A DNA stretch of 64,000 nucleotides from Planctomycetota bacterium (GTDB lineage: Bacteria > Planctomycetota > UBA1135 > GCA-002686595). The notes beneath the pieces are model-generated. The model had not been told where the DNA came from. It did no database searches and saw nothing but the letters and a program-made list of their open reading frames with translations. Positions 36,105 through 44,232 of the stretch are shown here, piece by piece (position 1 is the stretch's first letter; every line of letters starts with the position of its first letter). The DNA is taken from the NCBI GenBank assembly GCA_014237855.1, contig JABACD010000002.1:215840-279839 (forward strand), given 5' to 3'. Both the position numbers and the translations under genes were made by a program.

Positions 36105-38903
36105 ATGCGCCCAACCCTGCTCCACGGATGGATGCCTCGATTCGCTCCTGTTTTTCTGGCCGCCTTGGCGATCATCACAGCGCCAGCTGCGTCCCAGGAA
36201 TCTGAGTTGGCTACAACTGCCTACCCCAAGAGACTCGAGGTTCATGGTGTACCAATTCAGGCAACAGCGGCCGTCGAGGACGAATACCTCTACATCGCTG
36301 CAAGGGTCTACGAGCACATGACGGAGCGCAGTGAGCGATACGACTTGCGTGCGCTGCATCGTTCCAGTGGCTTTCGCATCCTCTTGATTCATCCAGATGA
36401 GAGCTTCCTATCGCTTCCCGAGTACCAAGGGGAAGACGCGGAACTCGACGAAGCTGCTGGGCTGGGAGGCTGCATCGGGGAGTTCTTCATCACCCTCCGA
36501 GTGGGCTCTCCGCACGTGCTCATTCACGAACTAGGGCATGGCATCTATCACTCTGCAATTCAATTCCAGGAGACCGGAGGTGCGACTGACGAGAGGGCCT
36601 GGTATGCGGCAAGGGTCAAGGAGGTCCTGGGCCTGGACTTCTCGGAAGTCGAGAACCGAATGGGTGAGGGTGAGTTACACGAGGTGCTCTTGGCAGAGGA
36701 AGGGACCTTCAGCGCTGATCTCGCTGCTTGCTGGCGAAATGCGACCGAAGAGGGGCTCTGGTCGGACGAGTATGCCGGCACTGAGCCCAACGAGTACTGG
36801 GCCGAGGGTGTTGCGCTCTGGTTCCGGGCCTCACGACCAGTGGGACAAGACTCGAGGTCTCTTCTCCGAGAGCGCGATCCAATGCTCTTCGCTCTATGTG
36901 AGGGAATCTTCCCTGATACTGCCTGGGAGCCCTCGCATGCCAAGGCTGTGAGTCCCAGTGGGGTGAGCTTTCAAGATGAATCGGAAGAGGTGCTGCGTGC
37001 GGTTACTGGTCCAGCGGACTTGGGGGACCTGGTCAGGTTTCTGGATCGTGACCAAGATGGCCTGGTTGAGGCCTACGAGGGCGCGGAAGCCCTCCTCTAC
37101 CTGACTGCGGAAGCAGACTCGAGTGGAGATGGAGCCTTGAGCATTCTGGAGCTTGGGGGCTATCTCGAACAGCAGAAGCGAGACGAACAAAGTGAAGGCC
37201 AGCAGATCTTCGAGGAACTCGACCAGGACCGTGATGGTCTCTTGTCCGTCGACGAGATCCCCGAGGAATTCCTGGCCTTGGTAGAAGTCATGGATGTCGA
37301 TGGTGACGGTGCAGTGTCCTTGGCGGAACTCTTGGAGACGGATGCGCTGGATGATCCAACTCTGATCTTCGAGCAGGAGCTACTCGGTTTTCTCCACGAA
37401 TTCGACGCTGATGGCGATGGGGCACTTTCTCTGAAGGAGCTACCGCTGCCCGAGCGGATGGAGTTCTCCCAGCAGTTCTCAGCTCTGGACTCGAACAACG
37501 ACAAGCTGCTCGAGGAGAGAGAGCTGCTGGCGTTGCTTGAAGAGGAGATGAGTGGCGCCACCTACGAGGTGCGCGGAGAAGACGCGGTGATGACCGGTGT
37601 GATCGGCCCCTCGACTCCGGGACGAACCTTGCAGCTGATCCTCGAGCACCCTGAGGTCGATTGTATCGTCATGGAGGACGTGCCCGGTTCCATGGACGAT
37701 GACTCGAATATTCGCGCTGCACGCATCGTGCGGCAGGGGCGCCTGGATACCCATGTTCCCCAGGGAGGAGAGGTCGCTTCAGGTGGAACGGACTTCTTCC
37801 AGGCGGGAGTGAGGAGGACTCGAGGAGAGGGAGCGAGGTTTGGCGTGCACTCCTGGAGTGGAGGGGTCGGCGAAGAGGGTGCTGAGATACCCAGGGATGA
37901 TCCCGAGCACCTCAAGTACCTCGAGTACTACCGGGAGATGGGCATTCCCGACGAGTTCTACTGGTACACCCTGGAGGCGGCGTCTGCCGATGACATCCAC
38001 TGGATGACCAATGATGAGCTAGCACGGTACTCCATGTTGACTGAGGACGAGCCGTCAGACCATGACGGCCAGAGGAGTGAGCTGCTTGGCGGATGTATCT
38101 TGCGTGAGCCTCGGGCTGAAGCTCCCGAGAAGCTACGGCAGGTCACTCCAGTAATGGAAACATCTGAGTACGGCCCACTGCCGAAGATGGTGCGAGCTTG
38201 TGGAATCGTCTTGGCCGCAGAGGGGAACGTACCAGACTCATTCCTTGAACTCGTCGGTGAAACGATTGGCCAGATCTTCGCAGAGTTCGATGGTTGCGAT
38301 TCGCTACTGCAAGAGAGGGTCTTGACTCACCTCTATGCCTACCGGGCTCTTCTGCCAGTCCCGCGTGGTGAGGACTCATTCGAGCGAATCATTCGCTCGG
38401 CTCCTGATGCCTTGGACAGGCTGCAGCGCGAGAATAGCCTCTGTGACATCATAATGGCCGAAGTCCCTGAGGGTCAGGTGATGGAGGTAATCGAACACAT
38501 CCTGCATGCGATAAGTGATGTCGGATTACACTACGAGTTCCCAGACGAGTGGGGGATCTCCAGGGAGTCAGAGCTCTGGAAGGCCATGCAGCTGGCGATC
38601 GAACGGGGGCACTATCAAGTCGAGTCCTATGATGATCTCAAGCGGCACGAGTCCACCGAGATCTACGAGCGTATTCTCCTCCAGGAGTTTGCCTACTGGT
38701 TCATTTCGACAGCCTGGGAGCTGCAGGTGGACTACGGCCCGAACGAGTCGGAATGGACTATTCGTGATCGCGCTGAGCTGACCGCCCTGTATCCAGAGTT
38801 CTTTGAGATCTACGAGGACACGGTAGGGCGAGTCATGCGTGCTCCTGATGTCCGAACCTTGAAGAGAATCGGGCCTACTCGAGCGGAGGAAAGATCTCGA
38901 TAA
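36105..38903 (+). CDS. Secreted zincin / EF-hand / ClpP-like multidomain protein
   Basis: 932 residues from the ATG at 36105, which begins a signal peptide (FAPVFLAALAIITAPAASQE). Domain 1 is a gluzincin-like metallopeptidase: HELGH (141-145) and NEYWAEG (229-235) giving the third ligand. Domain 2 (310-475) has six EF-hand loops, e.g. DRDQDGLVEAYE (314-325), DQDRDGLLSVDE (373-384), DVDGDGAVSLAE (397-408) and DADGDGALSLKE (434-445); the last (DSNNDKLLEERE) is degenerate. Domain 3 (~490-620) resembles COG3904-type periplasmic ClpP-like proteins: THVPQGGEVASGGTDFFQAGVRR and GARFGVHSW, with Ser559 at the likely nucleophile position. The C-terminal 250 residues are helical and unassigned. It may be a calcium-controlled secreted protease; the coupling of two peptidase folds is inference. 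Confidence 0.82.
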   Translation: MRPTLLHGWMPRFAPVFLAALAIITAPAASQESELATTAYPKRLEVHGVPIQATAAVEDEYLYIAARVYEHMTERSERYDLRALHRSSGFRILLIHPDESFLSLPEYQGEDAELDEAAGLGGCIGEFFITLRVGSPHVLIHELGHGIYHSAIQFQETGGATDERAWYAARVKEVLGLDFSEVENRMGEGELHEVLLAEEGTFSADLAACWRNATEEGLWSDEYAGTEPNEYWAEGVALWFRASRPVGQDSRSLLRERDPMLFALCEGIFPDTAWEPSHAKAVSPSGVSFQDESEEVLRAVTGPADLGDLVRFLDRDQDGLVEAYEGAEALLYLTAEADSSGDGALSILELGGYLEQQKRDEQSEGQQIFEELDQDRDGLLSVDEIPEEFLALVEVMDVDGDGAVSLAELLETDALDDPTLIFEQELLGFLHEFDADGDGALSLKELPLPERMEFSQQFSALDSNNDKLLEERELLALLEEEMSGATYEVRGEDAVMTGVIGPSTPGRTLQLILEHPEVDCIVMEDVPGSMDDDSNIRAARIVRQGRLDTHVPQGGEVASGGTDFFQAGVRRTRGEGARFGVHSWSGGVGEEGAEIPRDDPEHLKYLEYYREMGIPDEFYWYTLEAASADDIHWMTNDELARYSMLTEDEPSDHDGQRSELLGGCILREPRAEAPEKLRQVTPVMETSEYGPLPKMVRACGIVLAAEGNVPDSFLELVGETIGQIFAEFDGCDSLLQERVLTHLYAYRALLPVPRGEDSFERIIRSAPDALDRLQRENSLCDIIMAEVPEGQVMEVIEHILHAISDVGLHYEFPDEWGISRESELWKAMQLAIERGHYQVESYDDLKRHESTEIYERILLQEFAYWFISTAWELQVDYGPNESEWTIRDRAELTALYPEFFEIYEDTVGRVMRAPDVRTLKRIGPTRAEERSR

Positions 38904-39245
38904 CTGCTCGAGTCATCTTCCAATTGCTGGCGCGCCTTATCTTTGGACTCTCAATGAGCGACTCGCGATGGAGGGGATCACGAGGGGGATCCGCCCCTGT
39001 CCGGTTCTCTAACTCTTATTCCAACCGGCTCAATCTCAGGGGGGTGACCGAAGTTGAGTCTCTCTGATCAGGGCGATTATGGCCCCCAGGGCTCCATTCT
39101 TGATCTCCATGACTTCTATGAAATCATTGCCGCTATGCAGGAACGGGGGTGGGTGGTATTACTGGAATCGGTCGCTCATTCCCCCCCGGAGTGGACATAT
39201 GACAGTTTCGTTCACAAACCCCCTGAAAAGAAACCGGAGACCCAA
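38904..39245. other. Intergenic region upstream of the metzincin gene (342 bp)
   Basis: The frame of the next gene is open back to 39054, but the ATG at 39246 has a GGAGA ribosome site 5 bases upstream and a signal peptide, so 38904-39245 is treated as non-coding. No promoter or terminator seen clearly. Confidence 0.4.
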
Positions 39246-40787
39246 ATGCTCACGTCACTCAAGCAAATCGCGGAGTCAAGATTCTCGTCATGGCATCTCC
39301 TCTTTAGTGTCTTTCTTCTAGCTCCTGCTGCCTTAGCACAGCGAGTCGAACCACAGGATTTTCCCAGCGAGGTCGCGGCCTCCATGAGTCTCCAAGGAGG
39401 CGCAATCGGAGGAGTTCAAGTTCTTGAGTCCTTTGACCAGACGATGGTGATTGGATTCGAACATCCTTTGGAGCCCCTGTATCTCGAACTGCAGAAACAC
39501 TCGGTCAGAGCAGACTCCTTTGAGGTACGAGTCCAGTTGGAAGATGGCAGCTTCGAGATAGCGCCATCGCAGCCCGTGAACACCTACCGGGGCACGGTCC
39601 TCGGAAAGGAAGACAGCCTCGTGGCCGCTTCCTACACAGATGCTGGACTCTACGCACGAATTCAACTTGCCAATGGCCGCGAGTATTGGATAGAGCCCGT
39701 TGGATCGAATGAGAACTTGATCAGCGCAAGTTCTCACGTGCTATATCAGACAAACCAAGTCACGAGTTCTGCAGGAACTTGCGCGGCCGATTTGATCGAG
39801 CAGTTCAGGCTTCCGAGCCCTGGCGCAGGCTCGAGTGCTCCCAATGGGGGAAGTCTTGGAGTTACGACCCGTGGTGGAACCTATGCGCTCGCTGCTCAGA
39901 CAACAGCTGAGCTGGGGTGTGATGCGGACTACGAGTACTTTCAGCGATGGGGATCGGTGAGTGGTGTACAGAACCGAATCGAGTCGGTTGTCAACTCCAT
40001 GAACATCCAGTACGAGCGAGATGTTTCGATCACACATGCAATCACGACGATAATCGTGCGATCATCCTCGAACGATCCCTACAAGAGAAAGGGTGCTGAG
40101 CAGCTACTCAATGAATTCCGCAACGAGTGGAACTCCAACCAATCGGGCGTCTCTCGCGATGTCGCACACCTCTTCACCGGCCGCTCACTCGCTGGAAGCA
40201 CGATCGGAATTGCATGGATTGGGCAGGTCTGCAATCTGAGCTATGCGTACGGCTTGGTTCAGTCGGACTTTGATAACAACTTTGCCTGCACCACTGATCT
40301 CTCCGCCCACGAGCTGGGGCACAACTGGAATGCGGGTCACTGCTCTTGTACGAGCTACACGATGAATGCGTACATCACCTGCGCTAACATCTTCAATCCT
40401 GCGAATAGTGCTCCCACCATCAGCGCGTACAGGGACTCACAGAGTTGCTTTGGTCCGGTTGATCCCCCCTCTGATCCGGTCTCGATTCATGTGGGTTCAA
40501 TCAACCCGGGCACCCAGAACGCCGGTCAAGGCAAGAAGTACGGCAAGGCAACGGTTTCGATCGTTACCGACACCGGTTCAGCAGCAGCCGGCGCCAGCGT
40601 CTCTGGAACCTTCAGTGGTGACTACAACGAGTCCGTTGCCGGCGTGACTGATGGCTCCGGGAATGTGGTCTTCCTGACCTCTACGACCCAGAAGGGCGGC
40701 ATCGACTTCACCTTCTGTGTGGATAGCGTTTCGGGCTCACTGCCTTACGTCGCTGGTGACAACTCCGAGACCTGCGACAGCCTGTAG
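39246..40787 (+). CDS. Secreted metzincin-type metalloprotease (reprolysin/M12-like)
   Basis: 513 residues. The ATG at 39246 follows a good GGAGA ribosome site and opens a signal peptide (HLLFSVFLLAPAALAQ). A prodomain-like N-terminal half is followed by the catalytic region: AELGCDADYEYFQRWGS, NIQYERDVSITHAITTIIVRS and the zinc motif HELGHNWNAGH (355-365). Metzincins usually have Gly at the eighth position of HExxHxxGxxH; here it is Asn362, with Gly two residues later. His355, His359 and His365 would bind zinc and Glu356 is the base. The C-terminal ~90 residues (SIHVGSINPGTQNAG; SGTFSGDYNESVAGVTDGSG) form an Ig-like module. Probably an exported protease; activity with the altered motif is not certain. 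Confidence 0.87.
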   Translation: MLTSLKQIAESRFSSWHLLFSVFLLAPAALAQRVEPQDFPSEVAASMSLQGGAIGGVQVLESFDQTMVIGFEHPLEPLYLELQKHSVRADSFEVRVQLEDGSFEIAPSQPVNTYRGTVLGKEDSLVAASYTDAGLYARIQLANGREYWIEPVGSNENLISASSHVLYQTNQVTSSAGTCAADLIEQFRLPSPGAGSSAPNGGSLGVTTRGGTYALAAQTTAELGCDADYEYFQRWGSVSGVQNRIESVVNSMNIQYERDVSITHAITTIIVRSSSNDPYKRKGAEQLLNEFRNEWNSNQSGVSRDVAHLFTGRSLAGSTIGIAWIGQVCNLSYAYGLVQSDFDNNFACTTDLSAHELGHNWNAGHCSCTSYTMNAYITCANIFNPANSAPTISAYRDSQSCFGPVDPPSDPVSIHVGSINPGTQNAGQGKKYGKATVSIVTDTGSAAAGASVSGTFSGDYNESVAGVTDGSGNVVFLTSTTQKGGIDFTFCVDSVSGSLPYVAGDNSETCDSL

Positions 40788-40800
40788 AGTAGTCCCCGGG

Positions 40801-40903
40801 CGCCTCAAGGGCATCTGGAGCGGCCAGCCCACCTCTAGCGAGAGGGGGGCTGGCCGCTCCCTTGTTGCTGGTCCCCTGATGGTTCCCGGGCCTCCTTGAG
40901 GCG
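40801..40903 (+). terminator. Nested hairpins after the metzincin gene
   Basis: A perfect 13-bp inverted repeat (40817-40829 with 40848-40860, GGAGCGGCCAGCC and its complement) has a second inner CCTCT/AGAGG pairing. It is enclosed by a 10-bp inverted repeat (40801-40810 with 40894-40903). The stem is followed by only a weak T stretch (cccttgttg). It lies 30 bases after the metzincin stop and most likely terminates that transcript; its long GC-rich stem is unusual. Confidence 0.6.
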
Positions 40904-40961
40904 ATCAGGCGCCCGAGCCAGGCGCTGTGATGAGGGGTGCCGGTTACCGGGAGATCACCTG

Positions 40962-41014
40962 ACCCAAAAATAGCTGGCACGAAAAAAATTCGTATTCCAT
41001 CGATTTTTTTGGGT
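40962..41014. repeat. Inverted repeat upstream of the ECF sigma operon
   Basis: ACCCAAAAA (40962-40970) and TTTTTGGGT (41006-41014) form a 9-bp inverted repeat around a 35-base AT-rich centre with A and T runs, about 70 bases before the sigma gene. It could be an operator or the sigma factor's own promoter region. No published motif is recognised. Confidence 0.35.
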
Positions 41015-41082
41015 TAGAGGTGAACTCCGGGGGCTAACCCACGCCGGAGTAAGGCGAGCGAGGACCCTGTGGAGTAATATTT

Positions 41083-41715
41083 GTGATGATGACCCCCCAA
41101 AAAAGTGATCCACAAGCGAACTTCTTGAGGACCCTGGAGCAGGCCAGGGCCGGAGACTCAGAGGCCATGGAGGCCCTGTTCACCGGCTACTACCCGCGAG
41201 TCAGCAAGATGGTTCATGAGGGTCTGGCTCGGGACTTGCGGACCAAACGTCCCTGGCTGGCGACGCGATTCAGCACTGGTGACGTTGTTCAGGAGGTGTT
41301 TCGCTCACTCCTCAAGGATCTCAGCGGGTTTCGCGGCACCAGCGAGGACGCATTTCGAGGTTACCTGGCGATGGTGGTGCGGAATCGACTCCTGGATGCG
41401 ATTCGCTTCCATGAATCAGCGCAGCGCGATGGCCGCATCACCTCAAGGTCTCCCGAGGGGCTGGATCCGGCCGGACCAAGCCCTGACCCTGTAGCAGAGG
41501 CTGAGAATGCCGAGGAAGCCAAGGACTTACATGAAACCCTCCAGACCTTCCCGGAGCATGAACAGCTCTTACTTCGGGCACGCCTGGAGCAAGGAGTCAA
41601 GTTCCAGGACCTGGCCGACCAACTCGGCTACCCATCCAAGGCTGCAGCTCGGCGGGCCTTCTACTCCGCACAGGCGCTGCTGGTAATCCGGTTGGGGCAA
41701 CTACGCTCCGAGTAA
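41083..41715 (+). CDS. ECF RNA polymerase sigma factor (planctomycete type)
   Basis: 210 residues. Region 2 is seen as FLRTLEQARAGDSEAMEALFTGYYPRVSKMV and TRFSTGDVVQEVFRSLLKDLSGFRG with the helix that binds the -10 element. Region 4 shows LQTFPEHEQLLLRARLEQGVKFQDLADQLGYPSKAAARRAFYSAQALL (a helix-turn-helix that reads the -35). The spacer between regions is acidic and short. Two to three ATG codons occur at the start (MMM); 41083 is the most upstream, with GTGGAG before it. It is followed after 3 bases by a PknB-like kinase gene, the common planctomycete pairing in which the kinase is thought to regulate the sigma factor. Its targets are not identifiable from one window. Confidence 0.92.
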   Translation: MMMTPQKSDPQANFLRTLEQARAGDSEAMEALFTGYYPRVSKMVHEGLARDLRTKRPWLATRFSTGDVVQEVFRSLLKDLSGFRGTSEDAFRGYLAMVVRNRLLDAIRFHESAQRDGRITSRSPEGLDPAGPSPDPVAEAENAEEAKDLHETLQTFPEHEQLLLRARLEQGVKFQDLADQLGYPSKAAARRAFYSAQALLVIRLGQLRSE

Positions 41716-41718
41716 ATC

Positions 41719-44181
41719 ATGTCAACCAATCCCCTCAGCGACCCCCAGCTTCCCGGGCTTGTGCAGTCTGCGCTGGAAATGTGGGACGAGGGCATTGAGC
41801 CATGCTTTGAAGTGATTTGTAGCGAACGGCCGGATCTACAGAAAGCCGTAGAAGACTCAGTGAGAATTAGCAGGCAGCTCCCGACTCTCCGGCGTGAATC
41901 AGCCCTCCTGGACCGTCTTGTCGGGCGTCTGATTGCCAACCGCTATGAACTGAAGGTGCGTTTGGGTGCGGGGGCGATGGGAGTTGTCTACCTCGCGACG
42001 GACCAAGAGCTCGGTCGGTCGGTGGCGATAAAGATCCTTCGTTCGGAGTTCCTCGACGAACTCGAGTCTGAGCACCGTTTCTCGCGCGAGGCCGAGGCCT
42101 TGGCCGCGGTGCGACACGACTCCGTTGTCACGATTTTTGACCGCGGACGGACAGCAGAGGATGATCCCTACATCGTCATGGAGTTGCTCGAAGGGCAACC
42201 GCTGAACAAGATTCTAGAAGAGGGAAGGCGTATCTCGAGTCACGGAGTCCCTGCTAGCGGTTGGATCGCAAAGCACCTGGATACCGAGGACTTGGACGAG
42301 CCGAGTTACATCCGTACGGTCGTCAGCTGGGCAGCGGATCTGGCGAGTGGGCTTGCGGCGACTCATCAGAGCGGGATCTATCATCGGGATGTGAAGCCTT
42401 CGAACGTCTTCATTCGAAGGAATGGTAGACCCGTCTTGCTGGACTTTGGAATCGCCGCGCAGGTCAGCCAGGCGACCATTACACGCGAAGATGCGACGCT
42501 CGGGACTCCGGCCTACATGGCTCCTGAGACTCTCGAGGCAGACTCAAGACCGAATGAGTCCGTGGACATCTATGGGCTGGCGGCAACGCTCTACCACATG
42601 CTGACCCTGCGTTCACCCTATGAGGGGTCTCCGACTCAGATTCTCACGCAGCTAGCCACCAAGGATCCTGTGGTGGCGAGCAAGGCCAACCCCGGGCTGC
42701 CCAAGGATCTCCAGGCGATACTGGACCGGGGCATGTCCAGGCGCATCTCGAATCGCTACCAAACGGCGAGCGAGTTTGAGTCCGATCTCCGTGCTTTCCT
42801 GGACTATCGTCCCGTCAAGGCGCGCGCTGTCACTCCACTGAGTCGAGTAAGACAGCGGCTCTTCAGGTCTCAAGCGTTCGTTGCAGGGGCCTCGGTGGCC
42901 GGCCTTGCCCTGCTTTCCGTCGGGGCCTACCTGGGTTGGGGGGTCTGGGTCTCGCATCGCAGCAAAGCCCACATGGACCTGTGGCAGCACCTGCCGCCGA
43001 ACGTGACGATCATCTCGCCCTCCAGCCGGACCATGTCCATGGAGGCAGGCCGTGGAGAGCTGGAAGACCTGCTAGACGAAGCAGCGAGCACGTGCGTGGA
43101 CGTGCTTCCAACCTACCTGATTCGTGGAGCATTCCGGCTCGACCATGGCGATCAAGAAGGAGCGGCCCAGGACCTCGATCGCGTAGCCGCATCCGTTGGG
43201 ACGGAGTACGCCAGGGGTCTGGCGGCACTCTATGCTTCGGCTCCGGAGGGCGCTCTCGAGATAGATTGCTCCAGCCTCGGGGAGCCGGAGGATGAGCGAG
43301 ATGTCTATCTTGCAGCATTTCATGCAATGCGCGCGCAGGACACGGGCCGTGCCGAGAGCCTGCTTCAGGACCCTCGTCTCTCCGACTACCTGCCCGCTCG
43401 TGAACTGAGACTTCTCTTCCTCTCTAAAGATCCGACCCGGATGTTCGAAGAGGCCGTCTCCATCGAAGACTCACTCGGGCGGCGGACTGCCAATACTGCC
43501 TACCTAATGGGCCTGTCACTGATATGGCTGAGGCACTACGGAAAGGCACATCAGGTTCTCGAGGAAGGAGTCGCGTTGGCTCCGAAGAGCTCACGGCTGC
43601 GTGTCAACGCTGCGAAGGCTGCGGAAAGAGTCGGACAGGTTCAGACCGCACGAGAGCACCTGGAGTACGCAATCAGGATGGACCCGAACTACTGGCGCCC
43701 CTACGTCAACCTGACGCGCCTGCTGGTCGATCAGGGAGACTTGAGCGGGGCCAGCCGAGTCCTGCTCTCCGCACCTCCTGGATTGGATGAGGGCATGAAA
43801 GAGCCCCGGCCAATGCTGGAGGGCGAGATCGAGACCGAGCGCGCGATCATTCAGTACGCGTCCGGCCAATTCGACAAATCTATCCAATCGGCAAAGGTAG
43901 CCCTCAAGCGCTTCCAGGAGGCTGCAGAGCTACCTAGATACAAGAAAAATGCCCGTGCAGCGATGAGTCAGGCGCTAGCGACGGGCGACCAGGGTGCCGT
44001 CCTGGAGGCACTGGCCAACTTAGTTGTGGAAGATCCTCTGCACTGGAGAAGATTGAATATTCTGGTTGACTGGGTGCCAGAGGATTCCAGCGAACCGAAT
44101 TCGATCTTCCTGAAGGATGTGCTCCAGTCAATCAGCGAGGAACTGGCCGCTCGTGGACAGCAGAGTGTCAGCGAGAACTAG
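41719..44181 (+). CDS. Ser/Thr protein kinase (PknB-like) with membrane helix and TPR repeats
   Basis: 820 residues. N-terminal ~70 residues are acidic and helical. The kinase domain (about 76-350) has GAGAMGVVY, Lys105 (VAIK), Glu in the C-helix, HRDVKPSN (222-229), DFG (242-244) and APE. A transmembrane helix follows (VAGLALLSVGAYLGWGVWV). The C-terminal ~400 residues are TPR-like (LMGLSLIWLRHYGKAHQVLEEGVAL; AREHLEYAIRMDPNYWRPYVNL), likely periplasmic. The start is 3 bases after the sigma gene, and a secreted protein gene follows after 51 bases, so the three form an operon. Expected role: sensing kinase that phosphorylates the sigma factor or its partner; direct evidence is absent. Confidence 0.93.
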   Translation: MSTNPLSDPQLPGLVQSALEMWDEGIEPCFEVICSERPDLQKAVEDSVRISRQLPTLRRESALLDRLVGRLIANRYELKVRLGAGAMGVVYLATDQELGRSVAIKILRSEFLDELESEHRFSREAEALAAVRHDSVVTIFDRGRTAEDDPYIVMELLEGQPLNKILEEGRRISSHGVPASGWIAKHLDTEDLDEPSYIRTVVSWAADLASGLAATHQSGIYHRDVKPSNVFIRRNGRPVLLDFGIAAQVSQATITREDATLGTPAYMAPETLEADSRPNESVDIYGLAATLYHMLTLRSPYEGSPTQILTQLATKDPVVASKANPGLPKDLQAILDRGMSRRISNRYQTASEFESDLRAFLDYRPVKARAVTPLSRVRQRLFRSQAFVAGASVAGLALLSVGAYLGWGVWVSHRSKAHMDLWQHLPPNVTIISPSSRTMSMEAGRGELEDLLDEAASTCVDVLPTYLIRGAFRLDHGDQEGAAQDLDRVAASVGTEYARGLAALYASAPEGALEIDCSSLGEPEDERDVYLAAFHAMRAQDTGRAESLLQDPRLSDYLPARELRLLFLSKDPTRMFEEAVSIEDSLGRRTANTAYLMGLSLIWLRHYGKAHQVLEEGVALAPKSSRLRVNAAKAAERVGQVQTAREHLEYAIRMDPNYWRPYVNLTRLLVDQGDLSGASRVLLSAPPGLDEGMKEPRPMLEGEIETERAIIQYASGQFDKSIQSAKVALKRFQEAAELPRYKKNARAAMSQALATGDQGAVLEALANLVVEDPLHWRRLNILVDWVPEDSSEPNSIFLKDVLQSISEELAARGQQSVSEN

Positions 44182-44232
44182 AGAAAACCAATCAGCTTGC
44201 AATACCCCCGAACCTTGAGAGAGTCCATTTCG

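Noticed and set aside
38904..39245. Extension of the metzincin gene to 39054
   Set aside because: The ATG at 39246 has a strong ribosome site and opens the signal peptide.
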